Below are positions 16,799-26,210 of a stretch of 48,127 nucleotides of DNA, piece after piece (the stretch's first letter is position 1; every line of letters starts with the position of its first letter). The stretch spans positions 1 to 48,127 of the forward strand of contig JANQIL010000110.1 in assembly GCA_028282245.1 (NCBI GenBank), in the 5' to 3' direction. This stretch comes from Magnetospira sp. Lineage in GTDB: Bacteria; Pseudomonadota; Alphaproteobacteria; Rhodospirillales; Magnetospiraceae. Position numbers and translations under genes: made by a program. A model generated the notes under the pieces. That model had not been told where the DNA came from and searched no databases. It was given only the letters and a program-made list of their open reading frames with translations.

Positions 16799-16826
16799 TT
16801 GGCATTGGCGTGCGCCGCGTTATGCT
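16799..16826 (+). promoter_or_regulatory. candidate hemB promoter
   Basis: TTGGCA (16799-16804), a 16-nt spacer and TATGCT (16821-16826) match the sigma-70 consensus at 5 and 4 of 6 positions. It lies about 45 nt upstream of the hemB ATG and is followed by the strong ribosome site GAGGAGG. Confidence 0.4.
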
Positions 16827-16856
16827 CCCGGGCGAAAAATGACACTTTTTCGATGA

Positions 16857-17882
<1,026 letters not shown>

Positions 17883-17884
17883 GG

Positions 17885-17912
17885 CGGCGGGTTACTGCAC
17901 CACCGCCGTTTT
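17885..17912 (+). terminator. hairpin with T-run after hemB
   Basis: CGGCGG (17885-17890), a 12-nt loop, CCGCCG (17903-17908) and TTTT (17909-17912) follow 2 nt after the hemB stop. The right half overlaps the last codons of the convergent cheW gene. Confidence 0.5.
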
Positions 17913-18398
17913 GGTGCCGACGCCGATGTTGAGCAGCTTGTTCACGTCGAGCACCACCATCAGGCAGCCCTTCAGGCGGTAGACCCCGATCGAGAATTCC
18001 CGCCACACGGCGTCCAGGGTGCCGGGATTTTTCTCGTAGTCGGAGGGCGACAACGGAATCACGTCGCCGACCCGGTCGACCACCAGGCTGTAGAGATCGT
18101 TGCCGTGCTCGACGGTCACGCCCATAGGAGTCGCCTGCTTGATGTCCACCGGCGGCAGGCCGAGGCGTACCCGGACATCGATCACCGTGACGATCCGGCC
18201 GCGCAGATTGATCGATCCGGCGACCTCTGGCGGCGCCAGGGGAATCGAGGCGATTCGATCCGGTTGTAGAATGTCCTGAACCTTGAGCACCGGAACCCCG
18301 AACATCTGCTTGCCGATGAAGAAGGTAACGAATTCCTCGGTCGCGCCGCCGACGGCCTCCAATCCCCGGCCACCGGCAACCGGAACGATGCTGTTCAT
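17892..18398 (-). CDS. cheW: chemotaxis adaptor CheW
   Basis: CheW couples chemoreceptors to the kinase CheA. The protein is 168 residues from ATG 18398 (GGGAG lies 6 nt upstream; the frame to 18491 has no supporting features). The CheW domain spans about 20-165, with FVTFFIGKQMFGVPVLKVQDIL, the conserved APPEVAGSINLRGRIVTVIDVRVRLGLPP, LYSLVVDRVGDVI, and the C-terminal LLNIG. The N-terminal 18 residues (with VPVAGGRG) are a short variable leader. It is not beside cheA or other che genes here, so it is a solitary cheW; it converges on hemB and is divergent from the acylase gene. Confidence 0.95.
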   Translation of the reverse strand: MNSIVPVAGGRGLEAVGGATEEFVTFFIGKQMFGVPVLKVQDILQPDRIASIPLAPPEVAGSINLRGRIVTVIDVRVRLGLPPVDIKQATPMGVTVEHGNDLYSLVVDRVGDVIPLSPSDYEKNPGTLDAVWREFSIGVYRLKGCLMVVLDVNKLLNIGVGTKTAVVQ

Positions 18399-18591
18399 GG
18401 TATTCTCCCAGACGACTGTCAGGACGCTTCGACACTCCATGATGCCGTATTCCTGGAACCGATCCAAACGGATTCTGCGCGACCTGTACAAGCGATCATC
18501 GGCAGGCTAGGCTCGCGCCGACGGGGTGGCCCGCCCCGGGTACGCGCAATTGTTTATTTTCTGCATTCGATATGCTACACAAAGCGCTGAT

Positions 18592-20877
18592 ATGAAAAGA
18601 TTCGTGATCGTTTCCCTGATCGTCGTCACGGTCGTTGTCCTGGCCCTGCTGGCGACCCAGTACACGCTCCTGTATCTGGCCCTGCCCGACACCCAGGGGC
18701 GCCGGGAGGTATCCGGCCTGGACGCCGATGTGCGGATCCTGCGCGACGCCCGAGGCATCCCGACCATCCGCGCGGAGTCCGAGGGCGATGCCTTTTTCGG
18801 CCTCGGCTATGTCCACGCCCAGGATCGCCTGTGGCAAATGGACATGATGCGGCGCCTGGCGCTCGGGCGGCTGTCGGAGATTCTCGGCGACGCCACCCTG
18901 AAGACCGACCAGGGAATGCGCCTGCACGGGTTCGGCGATCTGGTGCGCGACCAGTACGCGAGCCTCGACCCGGCGACCCGGGACGACCTCCAGGCCTATG
19001 CGCGCGGAGTCAACGCCTTCCTGCGCCACGATGGCGCGCTGGGCACCGAATTCGCGGTCCTCGGATATGCCCCGGAGCCCTGGAAGGCTTGGCACTCCTT
19101 GCTCTGGCCCCGGCTGATGGCGTTGCGCCTGAGCGGCAACTGGAACGGCGAACTGCTGCGGCTGCGACTCGCCAAACGGCTGCCGGCCGAACGCGGCGAC
19201 GACCTGTGGGCCAGCGACCAGCCGGGACCGGTCACCGTGACCCTGCCCGAAGCGATCACCGGCGGCCAGGGCGCCTCCAATGCATGGGTCGCGCGGGGCG
19301 ACCGCACCGCCACCGGGGCGCCGCTGCTGGCCGGCGACCCGCACCTGGGGCTAACCCTGCCCTCGACCTTCCACCTGGGCCGCCTGGAGGCCCCCGGCCT
19401 GACCCTGGCCGGCGCCTTCGCGCCGGGCGTGCCGTTCCTGGTGATCGGCCACAACGGCCATGTGGCCTGGACCTTCACCACCACCCACGCCGACACCGCC
19501 GACCTGTACCTGGAATCCGACGGCGACCTCATCGAGCGGCGCGAGGCGATTCAGGTCGACGGCGCCGAGGATGTTTCGTTTAACGTCCGAATCGGTCGCC
19601 ACGGTCCGATCGTTTCGGATCTCCTGACCGACGACGAACGCCGGGACCTGCTGCCGGACGGCCGGGTCCTGTCCCTGGCGGCGGCCTTTCGCAATCCCGA
19701 CGACACCACGCCCGACGCCCTGCGCATGCTCAACCGGGCCCGCGACATGGAGCAGGCACTGGACGCCCTGGCCGCCTTCGAGGCACCGGTGCAGAATGTC
19801 ATGCTGGCCGACACCGGCGGCCGGATCGGATTCTCGGTGGCCGGCCGCATCCCGTTGCGCGCCGACGGCCACGCGGGCTGGGTGCCGATTGAGGGCGACA
19901 CCCCGGACACCGCCTGGCGCGGATTCATTCCGGCCTCGGAATTGCCCCGAATCACCGACCCGGCGGATGGCGTTCTGATCAACTCCAACAACCGGGTGAT
20001 CGGCGAATCCTATCCCCACTTCATCTCGCGCGACTGGGCGCCGCCGTTCCGGGCCGGACGCGTCGCCGAGCTCCTGAATGGCCGCGACCAACTCACGGCG
20101 GACGATTTCCGACGCCTTCAGATGGATCACGTGTCCCGTCTGGTCCCGCACGTGCTGCCGGTCCTGTTGCGCCACGCCGGCCCGGCCACCGACCCGGCGG
20201 CCGACGCGGTGCGCGAACGGCTCGCCGCCTGGGACGGCGGCATGGACCGCGAGCGGGCGGAACCACTGATCTTCTTCCAGTGGCTGCGCGAGGCCGGGCG
20301 GCATCTTTGGCACGACGAGCTGGGCGATGACCACGCCCGTCTGCGTGGCTTTTTACCGCTGGCGATGACCCGGATGCTCGACCAACACCCGATCTGGTGC
20401 GACGACGTGACCACCCCGGACATCAAGGAGGATTGCGACGCCGTGGTCGGCGCGGCACTGGACTCCGCCCTCGGCGAGCTTCGGGACCGTTTCGGCGGCG
20501 ATCCGGAAAGCTGGCGATGGGGCGACGCGCACCGGGTGGCGCTGTCGCATCCGGTTTTCGGGCGGCTACCGGTGATCGGCCGCCTGTTCACCGAGTACGT
20601 GCCGACCGACGGCGGCGAAACGACGGTCAGCCGTGGCACCATGGCGTCGGACGGCGACGACGTCTTCGCGCACCGGCATGGCAGCGTCCTGCGGGCGGTC
20701 TTCGATCTGGCCGACCTGGACCGATCCGGATTCATCATGCCCGGCGGCCAGTCGTCGCATCTGCTGTCCGATCATTACGACGACCTGACGCCGCTCTGGG
20801 CGGCCGGCGAGCTGGTGCCGATTATCGCCGATCCCGGCGGCACGGCTTTCGTGCTCGCCCCGCCGGCCGCCGAGTGA
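18592..20877 (+). CDS. penicillin acylase-family Ntn hydrolase, membrane-anchored
   Basis: The 761-residue precursor belongs to the penicillin/cephalosporin/AHL acylase family, periplasmic amidases that cut themselves into alpha and beta chains. An N-terminal hydrophobic segment (about 4-24) has no clear cleavage site, so it may be an anchor. Family motifs are DARGIPTIRAESEGDAFFGLGYVHAQDRLWQMD (52-84), then the autoproteolysis site GAS229NAW with Ser229 as the new N-terminal nucleophile, LLAGDPHLGLTLP, VIGHNGHVAWTFTTTHAD and the INSNNRVIG segment. The substrate cannot be told: beta-lactams, N-acyl-homoserine lactones or other amides are all possible. The start at ATG 18592 gives the expected signal-anchor; the ribosome site is weak. 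ilvA follows 13 nt downstream, probably in the same transcript. Confidence 0.88.
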   Translation: MKRFVIVSLIVVTVVVLALLATQYTLLYLALPDTQGRREVSGLDADVRILRDARGIPTIRAESEGDAFFGLGYVHAQDRLWQMDMMRRLALGRLSEILGDATLKTDQGMRLHGFGDLVRDQYASLDPATRDDLQAYARGVNAFLRHDGALGTEFAVLGYAPEPWKAWHSLLWPRLMALRLSGNWNGELLRLRLAKRLPAERGDDLWASDQPGPVTVTLPEAITGGQGASNAWVARGDRTATGAPLLAGDPHLGLTLPSTFHLGRLEAPGLTLAGAFAPGVPFLVIGHNGHVAWTFTTTHADTADLYLESDGDLIERREAIQVDGAEDVSFNVRIGRHGPIVSDLLTDDERRDLLPDGRVLSLAAAFRNPDDTTPDALRMLNRARDMEQALDALAAFEAPVQNVMLADTGGRIGFSVAGRIPLRADGHAGWVPIEGDTPDTAWRGFIPASELPRITDPADGVLINSNNRVIGESYPHFISRDWAPPFRAGRVAELLNGRDQLTADDFRRLQMDHVSRLVPHVLPVLLRHAGPATDPAADAVRERLAAWDGGMDRERAEPLIFFQWLREAGRHLWHDELGDDHARLRGFLPLAMTRMLDQHPIWCDDVTTPDIKEDCDAVVGAALDSALGELRDRFGGDPESWRWGDAHRVALSHPVFGRLPVIGRLFTEYVPTDGGETTVSRGTMASDGDDVFAHRHGSVLRAVFDLADLDRSGFIMPGGQSSHLLSDHYDDLTPLWAAGELVPIIADPGGTAFVLAPPAAE

Positions 20878-20890
20878 GCGACCACCCCGC

Positions 20891-22147
20891 ATGACCGCCA
20901 ACCCCGAGGCCCCGACGCCGGCCGACATCCAGGACGCCGCCTGGCTGCTCGCCGACAAGGTGATCCATACCCCGCTCGCGGAATCGGCGGTCCTGTCCGA
21001 ATTGTCCGGGGCGCGGGTATTCCTGAAGATGGAGAACCTGCAATACACCGCCTCGTTCAAGGAGCGCGGCGCGCTGGTCAGGCTGTCCGGTCTCGACGCC
21101 GCGCAGCGGGCCCGTGGCGTGATCGCCATGTCGGCCGGCAACCATGCCCAGGGCGTGGCGCGCCATGCCGCCCTGGCGGGCATCCCGGCAACCATCGTGA
21201 TGCCGCGCGACACGCCGTTCGTGAAGGTCGTGCAGACGCGGACCCTGGGCGCCCGGGTGGAACTGGTCGGCGACGGGCTGGACGGCGCCACGGCGCATGC
21301 CCTGGCGCTTGCCGAGGCCGAGGGCCTGACCTTCGTGCATCCCTACGACGATCCCAGGGTGATCGCCGGCCAGGGCACGGTGGCCCTGGAGATGCTGCGC
21401 GACCGCCCGGATCTGGACTGCCTGCTGGTGCCGGTCGGCGGCGGCGGCCTGATCGCCGGCATGGCCGTCGCGGCCAAGGCCTTGCACCCGTCGATCGAGG
21501 TGATCGGCGTGGAGGCCGCCCTCTATCCCGGCCTGCGGGCCGCGCTGTCCGGCGCCCCGCCGGCGGTCGGCGGATCGACCATCGCCGAGGGAATCGCCGT
21601 CAAGCGGCCGGGCGGCCTGCCGCTCGCCATCGCCCGCGATCTGGTCGACGACGTGCTGACCGTCGCCGAACCGGAGATCGAAAGCGCCGTGCAGGTGCTG
21701 GTCGAACTGGAAAAGACGGTCGCCGAGGGGGCCGGCGCGGCGGCGCTGGCCGCGCTGTTCGCGCATCGGGAGCGATTCGCCGGGCGGCGCTGCGGACTGG
21801 TGGTCTCGGGTGGCAATATCGATTCGCGGCTTTTGGCCTCGATCCTGATGCGCGGCCTGGCGCGCGGCGGGCGCCTGACACGGCTTAGGATCGGCATCCC
21901 CGACCGACCGGGACAGCTGGCCGAGGTGGCTCGGCTGATCGGCGAGTCCGGCGGCAACATCATCGAAATCCAGCACCAGCGGCTGTTCCACGACGTGCCG
22001 GTCAAGGCGACCGAGTTGGATGTGGTGGTCGAAACCCGTGGCCCCGAGCACACCCGCGACCTGATCGACGCGCTCAACCGGGGCGGCTGCCGAACCCGCG
22101 AGTTGGGCTACGCCTCGGTCGACGCGGTGGCCGCGGCGGTCAACTGA
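20891..22147 (+). CDS. ilvA: threonine ammonia-lyase with C-terminal ACT domain
   Basis: This PLP enzyme deaminates threonine to 2-oxobutyrate. The 418-residue protein has the PLP lysine in TASFKERGA (Lys57), SAGNHAQGVA, the phosphate-binding VGGGGLIAG, and VSGGNID. A single ACT domain spans about 330-410 (RLRIGIPDRPGQLAEVARLI, GGNIIEIQH). One ACT domain and about 400 residues match the short form (TdcB/IlvA-2 type, TIGR01127-like) and not the 514-residue E. coli IlvA with two regulatory domains. It could serve isoleucine synthesis or threonine catabolism. Its 3' end overlaps the 3' end of the convergent flavin reductase gene by 8 nt. Confidence 0.92.
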   Translation: MTANPEAPTPADIQDAAWLLADKVIHTPLAESAVLSELSGARVFLKMENLQYTASFKERGALVRLSGLDAAQRARGVIAMSAGNHAQGVARHAALAGIPATIVMPRDTPFVKVVQTRTLGARVELVGDGLDGATAHALALAEAEGLTFVHPYDDPRVIAGQGTVALEMLRDRPDLDCLLVPVGGGGLIAGMAVAAKALHPSIEVIGVEAALYPGLRAALSGAPPAVGGSTIAEGIAVKRPGGLPLAIARDLVDDVLTVAEPEIESAVQVLVELEKTVAEGAGAAALAALFAHRERFAGRRCGLVVSGGNIDSRLLASILMRGLARGGRLTRLRIGIPDRPGQLAEVARLIGESGGNIIEIQHQRLFHDVPVKATELDVVVETRGPEHTRDLIDALNRGGCRTRELGYASVDAVAAAVN

Positions 22148-22610
22148 GGCGCGCGTAGGCGCCGCGAAAATAGACCAGGGGCCGCGCCGTCTCGTCGTGC
22201 CAAAGATCATCGACCCGGCCGACCACGATTCGGTGATCGCCGCCGTCGTGCACCGCCTCGACACCACACCGCAGATACGCCAGGCACTGGTCGAGGCGCG
22301 GAATGCCGTCGGCATCCTCCCGCCAGGCCACGGCGCCGAACTTGTCGGCCCCGCGAGTCGCGAAAACGGCGGAGACCTGTTCCTGATCGGCGCTCAGCAC
22401 ATGGACGTTGAACCGCCCGCCGGCGGTATAGGCGTCGATCTCCGTGGTCTGGTCGCCCAGGCAAACGAGGATCAGCGGCGGTGTCAACGAAACCGAGGTG
22501 AAGGCGTTGACGGTCAGACCCACCGGCCGCCCGTCGGCGGTCCGGGCGGTCACCACCGTGATCCCGGTGGCGAACTGCCCCAGGGCGGTACGGAACCTCC
22601 GCGAATCCAT
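22140..22610 (-). CDS. flavin reductase-like FMN-binding protein
   Basis: This single-domain NAD(P)H:flavin oxidoreductase of the HpaC/RutF type has 156 residues. Motifs are RTALGQFATGITVVTA (6-21), PVGLTVNAFTSVSLTPPLILVCL (about 29-51) and the late GDHRIVVGRVDDL. Such proteins reduce FMN or FAD for a partner monooxygenase, but no monooxygenase gene is next to it, so the partner is unknown. I chose ATG 22610 with GGGAGG 5 nt upstream; the frame extends to 22664 through a Pro/Gly-rich stretch without family match. Confidence 0.9.
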   Translation of the reverse strand: MDSRRFRTALGQFATGITVVTARTADGRPVGLTVNAFTSVSLTPPLILVCLGDQTTEIDAYTAGGRFNVHVLSADQEQVSAVFATRGADKFGAVAWREDADGIPRLDQCLAYLRCGVEAVHDGGDHRIVVGRVDDLWHDETARPLVYFRGAYARLS

Positions 22611-22835
22611 GTGTCCTCCCAATCCCGGTTTCCCCCCCGGCCCGGCGGGCCGCGCGTCGGGCATTCAGGGGATGCCACGACGCCGCGCCGGGCACAACAC
22701 CAAAAGTTCGCGTCATGGATCGATGCCGGGAACGAATTGGACTTGAAAACCTTGGACTATCAAATAAGGATTGCATTCGCGGCCGGGTTCTTCCCACGAT
22801 CCGTCCGGACATCAGATCTAAAGATACGGTGGCCG

Positions 22836-23696
22836 ATGTTTTTCATTGTCGGATCGGTGGTTGTCACCGTTTGCGTCGTCGGTGGGTACATGGCCGGCGG
22901 CGGTCACATGCACGTGCTTTGGCAGCCCTTCGAGTTCCTGATCATCTTCGGGGCGGGCCTGGGCGCCTTCATCACCGCCAACCCGAAGGAGGTGGTCATC
23001 GAGGGCCTGAAGGCGCCGCTTACCCTGGTCAAGGGCCCGAAGTTCAAGAAGCCCGCCTACCTGGAGCTTCTCGGGGTTCTCTACGCGGTGTTCAAGCTGG
23101 CCAAGACGAAAGGCGATCTGGCGCTGGAATCGCACCTGGACCAGCCCCAGGAAAGCACCCTTTTCAGAAAATTCCCGAACTTCATCGGCGATCATCACGC
23201 GGTCGAGTTCCTGTGCGATTATCTGCGCCTGCTGACGCTGGGCGCCTCCAACGCGCACGAGGTCGAGGCCGTGATGGACGAGGAGCTCGAACTGCACCAC
23301 CACGAGAGCCAGCGGGCGGCGAGCGCGGTGCAGATGGTGGCCGACGCCCTGCCGGCGCTGGGAATCGTCGCCGCCGTGCTGGGTGTCATCCACACCATGG
23401 GATCGATCACCGAACCGCCGGAAGTGCTGGGCCACCTGATCGGCGCCGCCCTGGTCGGCACGTTCTCCGGCGTCCTCGCGGCCTATGGATTCGTCGGCCC
23501 GATGGCGCTGTCGATGGGCAATATCGCCGATGCCGACGGCCGCTACCTGCAATGCATCAAGGTCGGCCTGATCGCCCACATGCAGGGCTACGCGCCGCAG
23601 GTGTCGGTGGAGTTCGCGCGCAAAAGTCTGGCCGCCGACGTGCGGCCCACCTTCATCGAGCTGGAGGAGTGGGTCCAGAACCTGCCAAGTGACTGA
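22836..23696 (+). CDS. motA: flagellar motor stator protein MotA
   Basis: MotA forms the proton channel and torque-generating stator with MotB in the inner membrane. The 286-residue protein has four membrane segments: 2-20 (FFIVGSVVVTVCVVGGYMA), about 30-48, about 170-190 (LPALGIVAAVLGVIHTMG) and about 200-220. It has the conserved PPEVLGHLIGAALVGTFSGVLAAYGFVGP region and a large cytoplasmic loop. ATG 22836 gives the canonical MotA start; the frame is open far upstream but that part reads antisense to the flavin reductase. motB follows 2 nt after the stop. The 225-nt leader shows no clear flagellar sigma-28 promoter. Confidence 0.95.
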   Translation: MFFIVGSVVVTVCVVGGYMAGGGHMHVLWQPFEFLIIFGAGLGAFITANPKEVVIEGLKAPLTLVKGPKFKKPAYLELLGVLYAVFKLAKTKGDLALESHLDQPQESTLFRKFPNFIGDHHAVEFLCDYLRLLTLGASNAHEVEAVMDEELELHHHESQRAASAVQMVADALPALGIVAAVLGVIHTMGSITEPPEVLGHLIGAALVGTFSGVLAAYGFVGPMALSMGNIADADGRYLQCIKVGLIAHMQGYAPQVSVEFARKSLAADVRPTFIELEEWVQNLPSD

Positions 23697-23698
23697 AC

Positions 23699-24655
23699 AT
23701 GGCGGAAAGCAACGGCGACAAGCAGCCGATCATCGTCAAGAAGATCAAGAAGGCGGGCCATGCGCATCACGGCGGCGCCTGGAAGGTCGCCTATGCCGAC
23801 TTCGTGACCGCCATGATGGCGTTTTTTCTGCTGCTGTGGCTCCTCAATTCGGTCACCGAGGAGCAGCTTCAGGGCATCTCCGACTACTTCGCGCCGGTGG
23901 TGATTTCGCGTAGCGAAAGCGGCGCCGGCGGCATGCTGGCCGGCCAGACCCTGTCCGAGGATGGCGCGCGGATCAGCGACAAGTCGCCGGTCATCACCCT
24001 GGATCTGCCCTCGGTGCGCGCCGGCGGCGGGCCGATGGCGCCCGAGCTGGCTGGCGATATCCCGCCCGAGACTCCGTCGAACAGGGAACTGGAGGCGGAC
24101 GAGGAACAACTTCGGGAGGCCCTGCGCAAGCGGGAGCAGGACGCGTTCGACCGCGCGCGGGAAGCCTTGCAGGCGGCCATCGAGGCGGTGCCGGCGCTTC
24201 AGAAACTGGGCAAGAGCCTGCTGATCGATAACACGCAGGAGGGCCTGCGCATTCAGATCGTCGACCAGGAAGGCCTCGCCATGTTCCCGCGCGGCGCCGC
24301 CGACATGTACCTGCATACCCGGCGGCTGGTCGAAACGGTCGCCAAGGTCATCGACCGGATGCCGCAGACGCTGGCCATCACCGGCCACACCGACGCCACC
24401 CCGTTCATCGACGACAGCGGCTACACCAACTGGGAACTGTCGGTCGACCGCGCCAACGCGGCGCGGCGCGAACTGGTCCGGCTGGGTGTCCCCGAGGAGC
24501 GCATCAGCCGGGTCGTCGGCAAGGCCGACCGCGAGCCGCTGGTCGACGACGACCCGACCAGTCCCCGCAACCGTCGGCTCAGCATCGTGCTGTTGCGCGG
24601 CACCGGCCGACCCGGCGAGTCCGGCGTCGCCGTCCCCCTGGAGTCCCGGCCATGA
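23699..24655 (+). CDS. motB: flagellar motor stator protein MotB
   Basis: MotB anchors the stator to peptidoglycan. The 318-residue protein has a basic N-terminus (IIVKKIKKAGHAHHGGAWKVAYAD), a single membrane segment at about 35-50 with the proton-carrying Asp34, a plug/linker region rich in Glu and Arg (about 125-165), and an OmpA-like domain at about 190-300 (TGHTDATPFIDDSGYTNWELSVDRANAARR, ISRVVGKADREPL). The N-terminal HHGGAWKVAYADFVTAMMAFFL pattern is the alphaproteobacterial form. Its stop overlaps the next gene by 4 nt. Confidence 0.95.
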   Translation: MAESNGDKQPIIVKKIKKAGHAHHGGAWKVAYADFVTAMMAFFLLLWLLNSVTEEQLQGISDYFAPVVISRSESGAGGMLAGQTLSEDGARISDKSPVITLDLPSVRAGGGPMAPELAGDIPPETPSNRELEADEEQLREALRKREQDAFDRAREALQAAIEAVPALQKLGKSLLIDNTQEGLRIQIVDQEGLAMFPRGAADMYLHTRRLVETVAKVIDRMPQTLAITGHTDATPFIDDSGYTNWELSVDRANAARRELVRLGVPEERISRVVGKADREPLVDDDPTSPRNRRLSIVLLRGTGRPGESGVAVPLESRP

Positions 24656-25197
24656 CGAAAACCCTGCCCAGCACCCGAGACCCCGGCCCCGCGTGGTCCG
24701 GCGAGGCCCCCGATCCGCTCCGCTTCCCGGACTATTACGATGGCATCGTGGTCAAACGGATGGTCGCCTTCCTGCTCGACGGGGCGCTCATCGTCGTCCT
24801 GATGGCCGGCTGGTGGGTGGCCTCCATGATGCTGGCCATCGGCAGCCTGGGCCTGCTGTCGCCGCTGGCCGCGGTCTACGTATTGATCCCGCTGCTCTAC
24901 GACACCCTGCTGGTGGGCGGCGAGCGCTCGGCCACCCCCGGCATGCGGGTCATGGGGATCGAGGTCCGGCGATGGGACGGCGGCCGCCCGGACCGATTGC
25001 AGTCGGCGCTGCAATCGCTCATGTTCTATGGAACCGTGGGTTTGACCAGCACCCTGATTCTGCTGGTCGCGCTGTTCAATCCGCGCCGCCGCTGTCTGCA
25101 CGACTATCTGGCCGGCACGGTGACGGTGAACCGGATCGATTTCGCGCAGGTCGAATTCAGGTCGCCCGCGCGAGCCGGAACCGGGCGCGCGCGATGA
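24652..25197 (+). CDS. RDD-family membrane protein coupled to motB
   Basis: The 181-residue protein has a cytoplasmic N-terminus, then FPDYYDGIVVKRMVAFLLDGALIVVLMAGWWV (about 26-57; the R-x-x-A-x-x-x-D arrangement is the RDD signature), a second hydrophobic segment (about 60-85), SATPGMRVMGIEVRR, and a third at about 122-142 before FNPRRRCLHDYLAGTVTV. RDD proteins are small three-helix membrane proteins; some act as Na+/H+ antiporters or occur with transport systems, most are unassigned. The ATG overlaps the motB stop (ATGA), so it is translated with the motor genes. Whether it assists the stator is unknown. Confidence 0.9.
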   Translation: MTKTLPSTRDPGPAWSGEAPDPLRFPDYYDGIVVKRMVAFLLDGALIVVLMAGWWVASMMLAIGSLGLLSPLAAVYVLIPLLYDTLLVGGERSATPGMRVMGIEVRRWDGGRPDRLQSALQSLMFYGTVGLTSTLILLVALFNPRRRCLHDYLAGTVTVNRIDFAQVEFRSPARAGTGRAR

Positions 25198-25270
25198 CGA
25201 CCCACCCGGCCGTTTTCGAGGCTTGGCGATCAAACCACATGAATTCAACTTATTAGCGACACTCGTTTGG

Positions 25271-25295
25271 CGGAAATTCAGGCTATGAATTTCCG
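25271..25295. promoter_or_regulatory. inverted repeat just upstream of bpt
   Basis: Perfect 9-bp arms CGGAAATTC (25271-25279) and GAATTTCCG (25287-25295) with a 7-nt spacer end 23 nt before the bpt ATG, within an AT-richer 121-nt gap. It may be an operator or a leader hairpin. It lacks a T-tract, so it does not look like a terminator for the RDD gene. Confidence 0.4.
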
Positions 25296-25318
25296 GAATG
25301 GAACACTAGGCTGACCCC

Positions 25319-26056
25319 ATGAAACAGAGCTTCGTGAACCGGCCCGAGTTCTTCTTCACCACCGCGCCCCTGCCCTGTCCATATCTCCCGGGGCGGATGG
25401 AGCGTCGGCTGGTGACCGAACTGATCGGCACCCGGGCGACCGAAATGCACGACGCCTTGTCGCGGGCCGGGTTCCGGCGCAGCCACAATATCGCCTATGC
25501 GCCGATCTGCCCGTCCTGCTCGGCCTGCGTGCCGGTGCGCATCGACGCGTTCGGCTTCTTCCCGTCGCGCACCCAGCGCCGCATCGCACGGGCCAACAGC
25601 AATCTCGTGATCGACCGGGTGGCGGCCGAGGCGACCCTTGAGCAGTTCACCCTGTTCGAAGCCTATCAGGCGGCCCGCCACGGCGACGGCGACATGGCCA
25701 CCATGACGTTCCGCGATTACCGGCTGATGATCGAGGACAGCCCCATCGAGACGTTCATGGTCGAGTTCCGCGACGCGGCCGATTCACGCCTCGTCGGCGC
25801 CTGCCTGACCGACCAGATGTCGGACGGTTATTCCGCCGTCTACAGCTATTTCGCCCCCGACCTGGACCGCCGCAGCCTGGGTATCTACATGGTGTTGTGG
25901 CTGGCCGAGCGGGCGCGCCTGGACGGCCTGCCGTACATCTATCTCGGGTACTGGATCAAGGAGACCCGAAAAATGTCCTATAAGCGCCAGTTCCGGCCCC
26001 TCGAGGCATTGACCCCGGCCGGCTGGACCCCCATCGAGGCCAGCGGCCTGCTGTAA
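25319..26056 (+). CDS. bpt: aspartate/glutamate leucyl-tRNA-protein transferase (Bpt / arginyltransferase family)
   Basis: These enzymes add leucine from Leu-tRNA to proteins with N-terminal Asp or Glu, marking them for ClpAP in the N-end rule pathway. The length is 245 residues. The N-terminal domain has FFFTTAPLPCPYLPGRMERRL (11-31), and the Cys-rich IAYAPICPSCSACVPVRI. The C-terminal GNAT-like domain has DGYSAVYSYFAPDLDRRSLGIYMVLWL, then YIYLGYWIKETRKMSYKRQFRPLE, the bacterial ATE/Bpt hallmark. The start is clear: MKQSFVNRPEFFF aligns with the family. Its gene stands between the motor operon and the TRAP operon, probably with its own promoter. Confidence 0.93.
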   Translation: MKQSFVNRPEFFFTTAPLPCPYLPGRMERRLVTELIGTRATEMHDALSRAGFRRSHNIAYAPICPSCSACVPVRIDAFGFFPSRTQRRIARANSNLVIDRVAAEATLEQFTLFEAYQAARHGDGDMATMTFRDYRLMIEDSPIETFMVEFRDAADSRLVGACLTDQMSDGYSAVYSYFAPDLDRRSLGIYMVLWLAERARLDGLPYIYLGYWIKETRKMSYKRQFRPLEALTPAGWTPIEASGLL

Positions 26057-26210
26057 CCCGCACGACGGGATCGGCTATTGCTCCACCCGTTGGCGGGGTA
26101 TATGATTCTTTTCCTTATGTTATTTTCCGGTTTCACCGGCCGCGTGACCGGCGGAACCACAAGGAAATGGGGCCGCTTTTGCCAAGGAACCCGTGGGAGG
26201 ATCTTTCGCC

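Noticed and set aside
22611-22835. Sigma-28 flagellar promoter before motA
   Set aside because: CTAAAG and GCCGAT occur, but only about 6 nt apart instead of 11 or more, and too close to the start codon.
17892-25197. A single chemotaxis/motility island (chemoreceptor, cheW, motAB)
   Set aside because: The genes are separate, on different strands, and interspersed with hemB, an acylase, ilvA and a flavin reductase; they do not form one operon.
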